DNA of 64,000 nt, taken from the NCBI GenBank assembly GCA_963722295.1, contig CAVRLB010000001.1, forward strand, positions 744,001 through 808,000, given 5' to 3'. This document shows, in pieces, positions 20,101-26,871 of this stretch (positions within the stretch are counted from its first letter, which is position 1; each line of letters starts with the position of its first letter). The DNA is from Brooklawnia sp032229645 (lineage in GTDB: Bacteria > Actinomycetota > Actinomycetes > Propionibacteriales > Propionibacteriaceae). Below the pieces are notes generated by a model. That model was not told the DNA's origin. It saw only the letters and a program-made list of their open reading frames with translations, and did not search any database. Made by a program: the position numbers and the translations under genes.

Positions 20101-21060
20101 TTGGACGCCTTCAATGAGCAATGCACTGAGATTGGAGAGCCGTCCAGCTCGCAGCGCGGAGGTCGGATCGGTCAGCGAAAGCGCCTTGCGTGCGACAGCA
20201 ATCGCCGACGGGATTACCCAAGTCGCTCCGGTCTGTTGGATCACGACGGCGAGCTCTGCCGCGAGCTGCGAGCAGACTGCCGCAGGGTCGTCGAACTCCT
20301 CCAGCTCTTCCCCGTCTGCGAATAGCCCTGCCAAGATCCGCATACGATGCTCGGCCTGGGCGGCTTCCGCGCCCCGAACCCTCGCCGCGTCCAGGAGCCC
20401 CTCGAGTTCCAGGAGCCACTCGCTGAGCTGCGGTAGGTCGGCCGAAATCTCCGCCACTGCTCGAGCAGCTGGGAAGGGACACATCAAACTATCCCTGGCG
20501 CTGACGGTCTCCAAGACTGGCCACACGTCTTCCCAGTCCGTAGTTGCGAGGACGAGCAACTCGTCGACTTCGGCAGCGGTTACCGAAGTTGCCGCCGCCA
20601 GAGCGGGGACGACAATTCGGCGAATCTCAGTTGACGACTCCGGGAGGCGTTGACTGACCGATCCAGCGGCCGCGATGAACTCAGGGAGAAGCCAGGCGCT
20701 CCCGCTCACGATCATCGCTGCGGCATGCTCGACTACCTCGATCGATGACGCCGTCTGAGCGCTCACCGCCAGATCAAGCGACTGCAGAACGTCCAATTCC
20801 ACGAGCGCCTGATCAAGCCCGACAGCCGTGGCCCGTTCGATGAACAGCGCCAGTTGCTCAGCGCCTTCGGTGCGGCAACGATCGGCGATGACCTGATGTA
20901 CAAGTGCCGCATGCTGCCCGAGAAAAGAAACCCGCGCGGCCCAAGTGTTCAGCGCGAGCAGTTCGGTGATCAAGGAGGACGTCGTCGGCAAACCGAGTGG
21001 TTTGCGCGGCAGCGAACTCACCACCGCGCGAGCCGTCGAAGCACCAGAACCTACCGTCAT
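17128..21060 (-). CDS. repeat-containing CHAT caspase-like protease
   Basis: A 1310-aa protein. Residues about 300-800 are helical repeats of TPR type with a recurrent pattern like RVEEALKAAREAFEI and SNLSALLIEGVQAN. The last 350 residues form a CHAT (caspase-HetF-associated-with-TPR) domain. The likely catalytic His is in FSGHALHA (about H1128) and the catalytic Cys in ILAACSSGQA (about C1171), followed by GFRSVISTLWPVRDSVA and the typical terminal DWAAFFCTG. CHAT proteases act in bacterial immunity and cell-death pathways, for example Craspase (TPR-CHAT) and gasdermin-activating proteases, where a sensor input triggers cleavage of a partner. No gasdermin, Csx30 or type III-E CRISPR gene is visible here. 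Upstream lie the beta-sandwich-like gene and the HigBA-like pair; downstream the small and fn3 genes. Confidence 0.85.
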   Translation of the reverse strand: MTVGSGASTARAVVSSLPRKPLGLPTTSSLITELLALNTWAARVSFLGQHAALVHQVIADRCRTEGAEQLALFIERATAVGLDQALVELDVLQSLDLAVSAQTASSIEVVEHAAAMIVSGSAWLLPEFIAAAGSVSQRLPESSTEIRRIVVPALAAATSVTAAEVDELLVLATTDWEDVWPVLETVSARDSLMCPFPAARAVAEISADLPQLSEWLLELEGLLDAARVRGAEAAQAEHRMRILAGLFADGEELEEFDDPAAVCSQLAAELAVVIQQTGATWVIPSAIAVARKALSLTDPTSALRAGRLSNLSALLIEGVQANVVPPSRVEEALKAAREAFEIGSPDPAVYARLAANLGNRISQAIDAGICEPTDLAEAVDLHDCAWELTGPDDPLRPQRASNLSSLLGNAVEAGILPPSDLARALELQDEAVSLAEPHGPDLPWYLSNRANRVALAVQLSVLPPESLLNGIHDLRRALAIAKPGHPGNRGIASNLSALLSEGVHANLLPASCMSEAIALAQAALESTPTTSADWPTYANNLANRLGVGVTTGLESVDRLATAVDLSQLAVDATPVDHPARPGRIATLIGRTLAAIDAGVVAPDKVKGVLAVAEPMWLTMSFAHPLRAKLANDMAVLLSEAVKLDVLEPDRLVEAVELAEEGVDLLSPDEPDWAESTSNLSAILSEAIHHELLPASRLTAVVDLARSALDQVLDGPLRPGLATNASALIAEAIAAGVLAEDRIEEALRLQQEALDLVPFPHPDRPAYAANLIQRVADALAHGVIDTDDALARVNLLVDEAWKQATTSVTPHQRQRAIALTARLIKYAPLLLMRLTGDLAESALAVEVLRGHLFRGMRAPRLTSGVVSDECERRYRAAAENYDLSQLHAIDGVGTYGDSIAAFRELTDAMAQVIAEDADAGLGSPPSRTDLLNAIPRGVSVIYLLTGMETSLSSYPGAAVVFGTEGSNCVELPGLTQPAVAENVAKLLDAEAVLEDVCSWLWETVAQPLLDSAGESENQLGSTAWAFVLTGLIGMLPIHAATDGASTLDDHARVLTIRGTLPLNAVQAAPPAQHPPMAMALQAADLKFTAADMAVAGTLIPKCRVLSCDCEPTTLLAALSEASAALFSGHALHALDVGGSLQLGPPGSDLWLTAEDVMRLPTRRRGLVILAACSSGQAALSLPEEAVGLPTALLSIGFRSVISTLWPVRDSVAFITVARFLQLKALDPTAADDVILQETRKWLRQASCDELLIWLDKLEDKVEMDRDVTDTLRHAWKVYPDLMNPVPYADPRDWAAFFCTGASPLVTGAADE

Positions 21061-21126
21061 AGGCTCATTAAATCCGAGAGTTGGGATCGGCCAAGTCCTC
21101 TCTCATTGGGTGTCCGATGCTCGCGA

Positions 21127-21552
21127 TCACGTGGCGTTCGAAACTTCTCCAGGCTTCTCCCGCTCAACAATAAACGGCAATTTGGCGCGTTTTCCACCGA
21201 TGCTCATCCGAACGAAATACACGCCAGATTTCACGCTGTCGGGCACCGCCGGGAGCTGGGCCACCAACGGCACACGAACAAATTGGCTGCCATCTCCAGG
21301 AATCTGAGGGCCAAGCTCAAGAGAGATCCCGCTCATGACCTGTGTGTTACGACCATCTACGAAAGAGATCTCGATGGGAGCCTGGCACAAATCATCAGGA
21401 GTCCCATCCCACGTAGCAGCTAGATACCAGATCCCGGATTTAGGATACAGGCGCAGACCAGCGCCTACGATGGACAGAGTGTCACCCGAGTTCTGCGCGT
21501 AGTTGCACAGCATTGCGTGCAGCGCCTTAGGCACTACGGTGTTACCAGCCAT
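21127..21552 (-). CDS. small protein resembling DUF6941-type beta-sandwich proteins
   Basis: A 141-aa protein from MAGNTVVPKALHAMLC. The segment ALHAMLCNYAQNSGDTLSIVGAG followed by strand-rich sequence and a C-terminal GVYFVRMSIGGKRAKLPFIVE resembles the DUF6941-type fold as I remember it. That assignment is weak. Its ATG overlaps the end of the HigA-like gene by 11 nt, and the CHAT gene starts 66 bp after its stop. It therefore physically links the toxin-antitoxin pair to the protease. A role as sensor, adaptor or protease partner is inference. Confidence 0.6.
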   Translation of the reverse strand: MAGNTVVPKALHAMLCNYAQNSGDTLSIVGAGLRLYPKSGIWYLAATWDGTPDDLCQAPIEISFVDGRNTQVMSGISLELGPQIPGDGSQFVRVPLVAQLPAVPDSVKSGVYFVRMSIGGKRAKLPFIVEREKPGEVSNAT

Positions 21553-21955
21553 ATGCTTGTTTCTTCTCTGGGCTATCAGCCGCAAAATCCCACGGTTCTG
21601 GACGGAATTGCGGGTGGAGCATGCCGTCGTAGCTATTTTCACGGGCCCGGTCTCGCACCGAGATTAGCTCGTCGCTTGCACGGTGGTCAACGAGCTGAAA
21701 GTCAATGCCGTATCCAAGTACATCGAGCATGGACGCAAGCTTTCGAATACTCACGTTCGAGCGGCCATCAAGCCTCTGTGAAATTGCGCTCCTGGTGACA
21801 CCCAGAAGCTGCGCAAGATCCGACTGGCTCATCCCACGACGCTCAAGAGCCAACAACACCAACTCGGACGCATCCCCTGTCGCTTCTTCCTCGGCGAAGA
21901 CGCGATCGTAATCAGGGTCGCCTTGCGACCAGTCAAACGCTTCGTAGCCAGTCAC
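21542..21955 (-). CDS. XRE-family antitoxin/regulator (HigA-like)
   Basis: About 137 aa from the GTG at 21955 (VTGYEAFDWSQGDPDYDRVF), which has an AGGAGG upstream; the longer frame has no such site. Residues 35-90 form a helix-turn-helix of XRE type: LALERRGMSQSDLAQLLGVT, then RSAISQRLDGRSNVSIRKLA. The C-terminal 45 residues (RDRARENSYDGMLHPQFRPE) are an extra tail absent from minimal HigA proteins. It overlaps the RelE-like gene upstream by 23 nt and the DUF6941-like gene downstream by 11 nt. It probably represses its own operon through the inverted repeat at 22322-22339, and so controls the CHAT gene as well. Confidence 0.8.
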   Translation of the reverse strand: MTGYEAFDWSQGDPDYDRVFAEEEATGDASELVLLALERRGMSQSDLAQLLGVTRSAISQRLDGRSNVSIRKLASMLDVLGYGIDFQLVDHRASDELISVRDRARENSYDGMLHPQFRPEPWDFAADSPEKKQAYGW

Positions 21956-22331
21956 TGTACGACCTCCTTGCCTTCTCAATTTCTGCCTTCGCCCTCTTTT
22001 CAGCAAGTTTTTCACTGCCGTGAGTGACGAACATGTATTTGCCTTGTTGAATTATGAACAGCCGATGCCCTTGCCCGAAATGGACCTTCACTTCAGCAAC
22101 TTTAGGGCTGCCACCATCTTGCCACCACCGGAACTCCTGAGGGTTCCGGAGCCTACCGGCCACTGCCAGTCTCCCTAGCAGGTAGTCGAACTTGGCTCTG
22201 GGCCGGCTATCCAATCCCTTCAGAAACTCGATCGCAGGACAAGCGCCGTCGACAACAATGGCGACGATCGTGAAACTCTCGCCGTCCTGGAGCCTGACGC
22301 ACTCGCCGCCCACAGCCTTGGGTTTAGACAT
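21933..22331 (-). CDS. RelE/HigB-like toxin
   Basis: A 132-aa protein starting MSKPKAVGGECVRLQDGESF. The core (ACPAIEFLKGLDSRPRAKFD ... AEVKVHFGQGHRLFIIQQGK, then YMFVTHGSEKLAEKRAKAEIEKA) is the phage-derived Gp49-like/HigB toxin pattern: a basic beta-sheet RNase that cuts mRNA on the ribosome. It is upstream of its XRE partner, the HigBA order. The ATG lies inside an inverted repeat and no good ribosome-binding site is seen, so the message may be nearly leaderless. A longer frame to 22385 is less likely. Confidence 0.78.
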   Translation of the reverse strand: MSKPKAVGGECVRLQDGESFTIVAIVVDGACPAIEFLKGLDSRPRAKFDYLLGRLAVAGRLRNPQEFRWWQDGGSPKVAEVKVHFGQGHRLFIIQQGKYMFVTHGSEKLAEKRAKAEIEKARRSYSDWLRSV

Positions 22332-22339
22332 ATCTAAAC
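22322..22339. promoter_or_regulatory. inverted repeat over the HigB-like start codon, probable operator
   Basis: Arms GTTTAGA (22322-22328) and TCTAAAC (22333-22339) are perfect complements with a 4-bp spacer that contains the start codon on the minus strand. An XRE dimer bound here would block transcription of the whole HigBA-like/CHAT series. Confidence 0.6.
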
Positions 22340-22480
22340 ACTCTCGAGCGCGACACGCCAAGGATGCTTGCCTGAAAGTTGCCAAAGAACCTCAGCCATG
22401 AGCGGTTCAGCCTCCGTGATCTTGGTTGCCGCGCGCGGTCTTCGAGAGCCACCAGGACTCAATACCGAGACTCCAACAGC

Positions 22481-22666
22481 TCAGCTGCGCGGCGGCTTCT
22501 TCGGTTCACGCTTCTCCACACCCTTATACGGCCCTGGGCTAGCCTTCGAATCTACGTAGTTGGCATCACCGTCGTACTTGTCGTAGCGATCAGTTTCAGG
22601 GTTGTACTGCTGATAGCGATCCTTGACCTGTCCACGCCGATAGCCATCGCGAGTGTTCTTTGCCAC
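22481..22666 (-). CDS. small conserved-type hypothetical protein
   Basis: 61 aa, beginning MAKNTRDGYRRGQVKDRYQQ, then YNPETDRYDKYDGDANYVDS and a Lys/Pro-rich end. This resembles a widespread family of roughly 60-aa basic/aromatic proteins (MAKNTG.GHRIGAVKDRSQTYNP-type) of unknown function that I recall from many bacterial genomes. It lies alone between the HigB-like gene and the DprA-like chimera. No catalytic motif is visible. Confidence 0.6.
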   Translation of the reverse strand: MAKNTRDGYRRGQVKDRYQQYNPETDRYDKYDGDANYVDSKASPGPYKGVEKREPKKPPRS

Positions 22667-22826
22667 GTCGATTCTCCTTGATCATGGCCACTTGGTGAAC
22701 CAGATTCTAGCCTCAGCCGCCTCGTGGACGACAACCAATTTGATTCTTGCCCCGCTGCTCGGCGTCCTTCCCGAAACGCCGAGCGATCTCCGGCACCTCG
22801 CGACATTGACCAGCAGAACCCCTCAG

Positions 22827-23567
22827 CTACACCAGCGGACTCCCGCCGAACCTCTTCATCGCCTGGTTCGCCGATGCCGGAGGACAATCGGGATCTTGGG
22901 ACAGCCGAATAGCGTGCTGTGCCGCAGCGGGGAACGGATCTTGAAGGAGAGCCTCCATGATCGCTGCTCGCACACCCGATGACCGGCCCCAGTGGGCTTC
23001 GATCTTTGGCCACGCCAGAGGATCACTCGCCGAAGCTCGCAACAGCAGCGTTGCCAAGGTCCTGGATGCATGGTTGCCGATGGCGTCCAGATCGATACTC
23101 TCGATGAGGTCAAGAGTCAACGGCACGATCGCCTCCTGGCGGCAGCGTCGTCCGATAGCCGCAACTGCGCTCGCCCATTGCGCGAAGACTGCCGGAGCCC
23201 ACGACCTCTCCGCACGCGACCCAACCACGGAGACGGCCGCGTCTTCGCTGACAAGGCGGCCTCTGGAAAACAGGAATGAAGGCGCCTCCTGGATATCTCG
23301 CACACGTGCGGGATAACAAGAATCCGCGATCGTCCAGAAGCCAAGCCCCTCAGCTTCCCACTCCCGCACCTCACGAAGTGCCTCTTCCAGCCGAGCGTCC
23401 TGATCCTCGGACCCGAAAAGCGTGTCTTCCACAAGTGAGTCTCGAACAGCTTTCGCGCTCCCCAACTCGAGGATGCGACTTGCGATCTGCGCCCAGTTCA
23501 ACCCCTGAGGGCGCTCTCGCAGCAGAGCAACCAGCTCCGCCCGATCTATGACTGCAGCGCTTACCAT
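22827..23567 (-). CDS. DprA/Smf-like N-terminal half joined to a helical-repeat C-terminus (probable chimera)
   Basis: A 246-aa frame starting MVSAAVIDRAELVALLRERP. Residues 1-125 look like the start of a DprA (Smf) DNA-processing protein: a helical N-terminus, then GFWTIADSCYPARVRDIQEA, PSFLFSRGRL and the Rossmann entry AVSVVGSRA. After GSR the DprA pattern stops abruptly. The remainder (SIDLDAIGNHASRTLATLLL ... GVRAAIMEALLQDPFPAAAQ) looks like HEAT-type repeats. The nucleotide-binding core of DprA is missing, so the ordinary RecA-loading role is not expected. An in-frame fusion of two gene remnants is the simplest reading, though a natural short DprA-HEAT protein is possible. Confidence 0.5.
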   Translation of the reverse strand: MVSAAVIDRAELVALLRERPQGLNWAQIASRILELGSAKAVRDSLVEDTLFGSEDQDARLEEALREVREWEAEGLGFWTIADSCYPARVRDIQEAPSFLFSRGRLVSEDAAVSVVGSRAERSWAPAVFAQWASAVAAIGRRCRQEAIVPLTLDLIESIDLDAIGNHASRTLATLLLRASASDPLAWPKIEAHWGRSSGVRAAIMEALLQDPFPAAAQHAIRLSQDPDCPPASANQAMKRFGGSPLV

Positions 23568-24056
23568 GCGCCTAGCGTAGTTGAGTCGAACGGCATCTTT
23601 ATAGGAACACACAGCACCATGTAATCACACATGTGTTTCATTACAACTGCCATTCCTTCCTCTTCATAGCAAGTCCGCCTGCGGAGCGAGTTGAGCTCGC
23701 CCGGCTGCGGCGGGAGCTCGCGACAGCGAAACACAAGCTCGCCACGAGTCAGATGACGTTGTCGACCGTGGGAGGGCCTGCACGCAGACCACTCACGGCC
23801 CGAGATAGCTGAACGCTCCCCAATCAAGGGGATGCCAAACGGTACAGACGCCCGATCGGCATTCGCGCAAACCACCCGAACGGCGGTCCCGAGTTGCTCA
23901 GGCAACCGCGCGTCCGCGTATTCCGTGAGTTCCGCCGCGGTAACCGCCCCCAGCCAAACCTGAGCCAGGTGAAGGGCAATCGCCGGGTCAAGTTCGCAAG
24001 CCAGTTGTCGCGGATCTCGCGGCGCAGCTACTTGGGGGTGCTGAGTAGGGCGTTCA
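23568..24056. other. gene-poor stretch with coding relics
   Basis: No intact gene is seen. The plus strand at about 23676-23810 reads ERVELARLRRELATAKHKLA, which has the leucine-zipper look of an IS3-family OrfA tail but ends soon after. On the minus strand around 23830-24010 a frame reads LDPAIALHLAQVWLGAVTAA then ELTEYADARLPEQLG, protein-like but without start or partner. Both look like decayed fragments. Confidence 0.4.
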
Positions 24057-24230
24057 GTGTCTTGTAACGCGATGGACGACCAGATCGGCGCGGATCATGC
24101 GAGCCGTTTCGAGCGGCACGAGTGGGTCCTCGATGTGCTACGTGGCGGCAGCGTTTTCGGCGTCGATGAACGCGTTTGCTTCCTCAATCAGCGAACAGTT
24201 CCTTGGCGACCTTGCGTTCCATCACAAGAG
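24057..24230 (-). pseudogene. broken partner gene of the HTH-MNT antitoxin
   Basis: An ATG overlaps the stop of the MNT gene (TGATG), giving MERKVAKELF, then a frameshift. The next frame reads LIEEANAFIDAENAAAT up to a TAG, after which HIEDPLVPLETARMIRADLV continues to a TGA at 24057. Position and coupling say it was the toxin or cognate partner. One frameshift and one stop show it is dead. Its family is not recognised. Confidence 0.5.
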
Positions 24231-24695
24231 CACCGCTTCGCGACGAATATCATCATCGATCCTCGGTTTCAGGCTGCGCCATGTCATGACGTCTATTTCG
24301 CGACCCAGTACCTGTTCGAGGAGCGCCTTGAAACGCACAAATGCGAACCCACCCGTTCCCGCGGGTACTTCGACCAAAAGATCGATGTCAGAGTCGAGTC
24401 GGGCTTGGCCTCGGGCGACGGATCCGAAGACGGCCAGCTTCGAATAGCCGTGTTCAGCAGCCAGAGCCTTGAGAACCGGCCCAGCGGCATCAAGCAGGGC
24501 CTCGGGATGAACTTCGTCGGGTTCGGGGGCGAACTTCAACTGTTGACTCACTGCCGACTGGCTGATCCCCAGAGCTCCGGCGACCTGGCGTTGGCTCATC
24601 CCAGAGGCAAGCATGGCCCGCAGCGCGATCACACGCCGAAGACGCGCCGCAGTTTCATCGCGCCGAGCCTCCTGATACTCCGCCAGCAAAGTCAT
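24222..24695 (-). CDS. HTH-MNT nucleotidyltransferase antitoxin, orphan
   Basis: 157 aa with two domains. Residues 20-55 are a helix-turn-helix (ASGMSQRQVAGALGISQSAV then SQQLKFAP). Residues 75-150 are a minimal nucleotidyltransferase with AVFGSVARGQARLDSDIDLL (GSX10DXD) and REIDVMTWRSL. Such proteins are antitoxins that regulate their own operon with the HTH and silence the partner with the MNT domain. The partner downstream (24057-24230) is destroyed, so this is an orphan. The ATG at 24695 lies within an inverted repeat (24694-24708) that is a likely self-operator. Confidence 0.75.
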   Translation of the reverse strand: MTLLAEYQEARRDETAARLRRVIALRAMLASGMSQRQVAGALGISQSAVSQQLKFAPEPDEVHPEALLDAAGPVLKALAAEHGYSKLAVFGSVARGQARLDSDIDLLVEVPAGTGGFAFVRFKALLEQVLGREIDVMTWRSLKPRIDDDIRREAVLL

Positions 24696-24708
24696 AAGAC
24701 AATCTTAT
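24694..24708. promoter_or_regulatory. inverted repeat at the HTH-MNT start codon
   Basis: ATAAGA (24694-24699) and TCTTAT (24703-24708) are complementary around CAA and overlap the start codon on the minus strand. The layout parallels the HigB-like operator: an autoregulatory site covering the translation start. Confidence 0.5.
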
Positions 24709-24860
24709 CGCGCCCGACGAGCGGCTTCTGCCGGCACCTGTTTGCCGTGGTATTCGCGACCGAATCATGGCAGCAATCGACCCAGCAGTAGCAGCCGCAG
24801 GCCTCCAAGAAAGCGACCCCGGTTGATGCGATCAGGCTTGAATCCGAGGTCAACCAGTTC

Positions 24861-24925
24861 GAGACCCTGCCGAATACGATCGTTCCACTCGTCCATGTTC
24901 GCGGCTTGTCCGCATTACGCATCCG
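24861..24925 (-). pseudogene. vapC fragment
   Basis: About 60 bp (from GAGACCCTGCCGAATACGAT through the following CGTTCCACTCGTCCATG) match the vapC coding region at about 9886-9945 with few differences. Flanking sequence does not match and no frame is open. It is a relic of a vapC paralogue. Confidence 0.65.
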
Positions 24926-24963
24926 CAAATTCTGCCGCTGCGACGCTGACGCATCGCCAGCGA

Positions 24964-25317
24964 TCAAGTGTCCTCAGGCCCTGACTTGCCAGCCAGGCGT
25001 GACCGCATACGCTCCACGGCATCAGCTAATGGCTGAAGATCCTTGTCAATCACTGCTTGAACGACCTCTGGGCTCGTCACGAAATAGTGGTGAGCCAAGA
25101 AATCCCGCATGCCAGCGATGTCACGCCACTTGATCTCAGGTTCCGTCCGTGTGATCTCAGTACTGAGGGATTTCACGGCCTCGCCGATCTCCAAGAGCCT
25201 CATGGCCACGGCATCCATCACAATTCCAATACCGATAGGCCCATACCGAAGATGGGAGTCGATCGCGGCCACAGCCGAGGTGATATCTTCCAAAAGGTCA
25301 GCGTCGGAACGGCTCAT
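24964..25317 (-). CDS. HEPN-domain RNase toxin (HEPN/MNT type)
   Basis: A 117-aa helical protein (DUF86/HepT-like). The catalytic RX4HXY motif is present in GMRDFLAHHYF at about residues 70-80. In HepT-MntA pairs the toxin cleaves RNA and is inactivated by AMPylation from MntA. Its ATG overlaps the stop of the MNT gene (ATGA), so the antitoxin is made first. A deleted copy of this gene lies at 15546-15734. The intact motif and frame suggest an active pair here. Confidence 0.85.
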   Translation of the reverse strand: MSRSDADLLEDITSAVAAIDSHLRYGPIGIGIVMDAVAMRLLEIGEAVKSLSTEITRTEPEIKWRDIAGMRDFLAHHYFVTSPEVVQAVIDKDLQPLADAVERMRSRLAGKSGPEDT

Positions 25318-25643
25318 AGAGCTACCAGGTCTTTCTCCGCGCGGAGCCGCACGCGTTCCCTGAGCCCGCTGCGCGGCACCAGATCAACATGTACACCGAG
25401 CAGATCCTCAAGCTCATGCTGAATACCGATGATGTCGACGATGCTCACACCAGCAGGGAAATCCACAAGGATGTCAATGTCGCTACCGTCATGGTCATCA
25501 CCCCGAGCGGCACTGCCAAAAACTTCGGGATTCGTGACTCCATGACCAGCCAAGACCTCACGTATCTCTCCCCGATGCGCAAACACACGCCGACCTACTG
25601 GGCCACTGAACGGCTTCCGAGCAGACGCCTTGATCCCGGTCAT
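25314..25643 (-). CDS. MNT-type nucleotidyltransferase antitoxin (MntA-like)
   Basis: 109 aa with the minimal nucleotidyltransferase motif GSAARGDDHDGSDIDILVDF (GSX10DXD) at about residues 45-64. It is followed by HELEDLLGVHVDLVPRSGLR and the conserved REKDLVAL-type end. It is the AMPylating antitoxin for the HEPN toxin that follows with an ATGA overlap. The start is uncertain: ATG at 25643 has no clear ribosome-binding site, and a GTG near VFAHRGEIREVL would give a family-length protein of about 90 aa. The C-terminal 74 residues are nearly identical to the 15731-15970 copy. Confidence 0.83.
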   Translation of the reverse strand: MTGIKASARKPFSGPVGRRVFAHRGEIREVLAGHGVTNPEVFGSAARGDDHDGSDIDILVDFPAGVSIVDIIGIQHELEDLLGVHVDLVPRSGLRERVRLRAEKDLVAL

Positions 25644-25715
25644 GCGTCAATGCTATTCGCAGGACTGAACTGTGTCCGACAGCATGCTTGGACCCGCCAC
25701 CATTCCCGACACTTC

Positions 25716-25860
25716 CCGAGCTGCGGCAGGTCGGCCGAAATCTCCGCCATCGCTCGAACAGCTGGGAAGGCACAACATCTGACTGTCCCTGGCGCTGACG
25801 GTCTCCAAGAGCGGCCACATGTCTTCCCAATCCCGCTCCGCGACCGCCTGATCAACCCCG
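25716..25860 (-). pseudogene. fragment of a CHAT-protein gene (N-terminal repeat region)
   Basis: This segment is clearly related to about 20425-20560 inside the CHAT gene: both strands share CGGCCGAAATCTCCGCCA and CCTGGCGCTGACGGTCTCCA in the same order and spacing. Translated, one frame retains RDWEDMWPLLETVSARDSQM, equivalent to TDWEDVWPVLETVSARDSLM in the intact protein. Frame breaks and loss of everything else make it a relic. It lies immediately upstream of the HEPN/MNT pair. Confidence 0.75.
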
Positions 25861-25869
25861 GCTAACACC

Positions 25870-26274
25870 CATCAGCATGGTGGATAGTCGCAGCACCTCT
25901 CGGTGCGCAGCTGCGAGGTCGCGCCCCGGCTGACTGGGTGTCTAAACAACGGCTCATATGGGAGGCACGGTTACGGGCGCTTATTGATCGTTGTGAGCGA
26001 GCGTTCGAGCGCGGGTTCGGTCGCGTGGCTCTCTCAGGATGTGGGTGTCCACCGTCTTTTACGTCGCCACAGAACGCGGTGTACTCTGTTCTTCCTCCTG
26101 GCCAGGGTGGTTGTGCGAAAAGACGGATGCGTTCTGGATCCCGAACATGGCGTGGCTGATCATGACGTGGCTGTCCGTAGGATTCTGTCTTTGGTCAGTC
26201 GCTGCGGCGCTCTCAGCTCATGAGCGATACCGTTTCTTGCTGGAAGGCCGGCACGAACGCCCTCACAGAGAATC
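25870..26274 (+). other. gene-poor stretch with short unassigned frames
   Basis: Two overlapping short plus-strand frames look partly protein-like. One (25938 onward) reads MSKQRLIWEARLRALIDRCE; the other (26039-26278) has a membrane-like segment, MAWLIMTWLSVGFCLWSVAA. Neither has a convincing start signal, and the first changes character after about 40 codons. I regard them as remnants. Confidence 0.3.
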
Positions 26275-26455
26275 GTAATACTCCGAGCAACCAGTTCAGC
26301 ACGCCAAGTCCAGGGCTTTACTGATTTGCTACATGAGCTGCTCGCAATTAGCGGCTGCAGCTGCTACTATTTGGGACTGAATAATCTCTCAAGTCTCGCC
26401 ATTCTATGGCGCGGTGCCCCACATTATCATTGTTCAATCCAGCAGCCTATTTTCT
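26275..26455. repeat. 181-bp direct repeat, copy 1
   Basis: Identical, by eye over its whole length, to 26872-27052 in the same orientation, 597 bp apart. It starts at GTAATACTCCGAGCAACCAG and ends at CAGCAGCCTATTTTCT. It is visibly more AT-rich than its surroundings and has no open frame. It may be the terminal or non-coding part of a mobile element. Confidence 0.9.
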
Positions 26456-26871
26456 CCTGACTTCCACAACTGCGTCGGGTGTTTGAGCGTTTATGCTTGT
26501 CAAGGCCCCGGGAATGGTGGTCTTGGGGCACTAATCGGGTAGTTAGAATCGATGCGCGAGGCCGTATCGGCGGAAAGTGAGGCCTCGGTCGGGACCAGCC
26601 GGCGTCCAGATCGTTGAGAAAAAGCACGGTCGGCGCCACAGTGAGAAGCATCTTGGCTGGGCTCACAGCGAAGCCGAACTGGTAGCTCTGGAAGAGATCG
26701 GTATCGGCCAGCCCAACGCGTGTCAGGATCGGCTCGATCTCGAATGTGATGCCCGTTTCGCCCCTCGCAGGAAGAGATCAAAGCCCACCTTGCAGTGGTG
26801 TCGGCTCAGTGACAGTCACCGGACTCGAGAAAATCCTCGAACTCGCGGGGCACTAACGTTGTGGAACTCAG
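26456..26871 (-). other. segment between the direct repeats with a coding relic
   Basis: No intact gene. On the minus strand one frame reads GITFEIEPILTRVGLADTDL then FQSYQFGFAVSPAKMLLTVA and PTVLFLNDLDAGW (about 26595-26750), with protein-like composition but no start and no family I can name. It is followed by noise. A decayed gene flanked by the repeats is the likeliest reading. Confidence 0.35.

Noticed and set aside
17128..21060. type III-E CRISPR (Craspase) or gasdermin partner for the CHAT protease
   Set aside because: No CRISPR repeats, no Cas7-like fusion, and no small gasdermin-like pore protein were found next to it or elsewhere in the window.
23561..23905. 114-codon minus-strand frame starting MPEQLGTAVRVVCANAD
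   Set aside because: Only its first third looks protein-like, and that part begins further upstream without a start; the rest runs through non-coding sequence. Treated as a relic.
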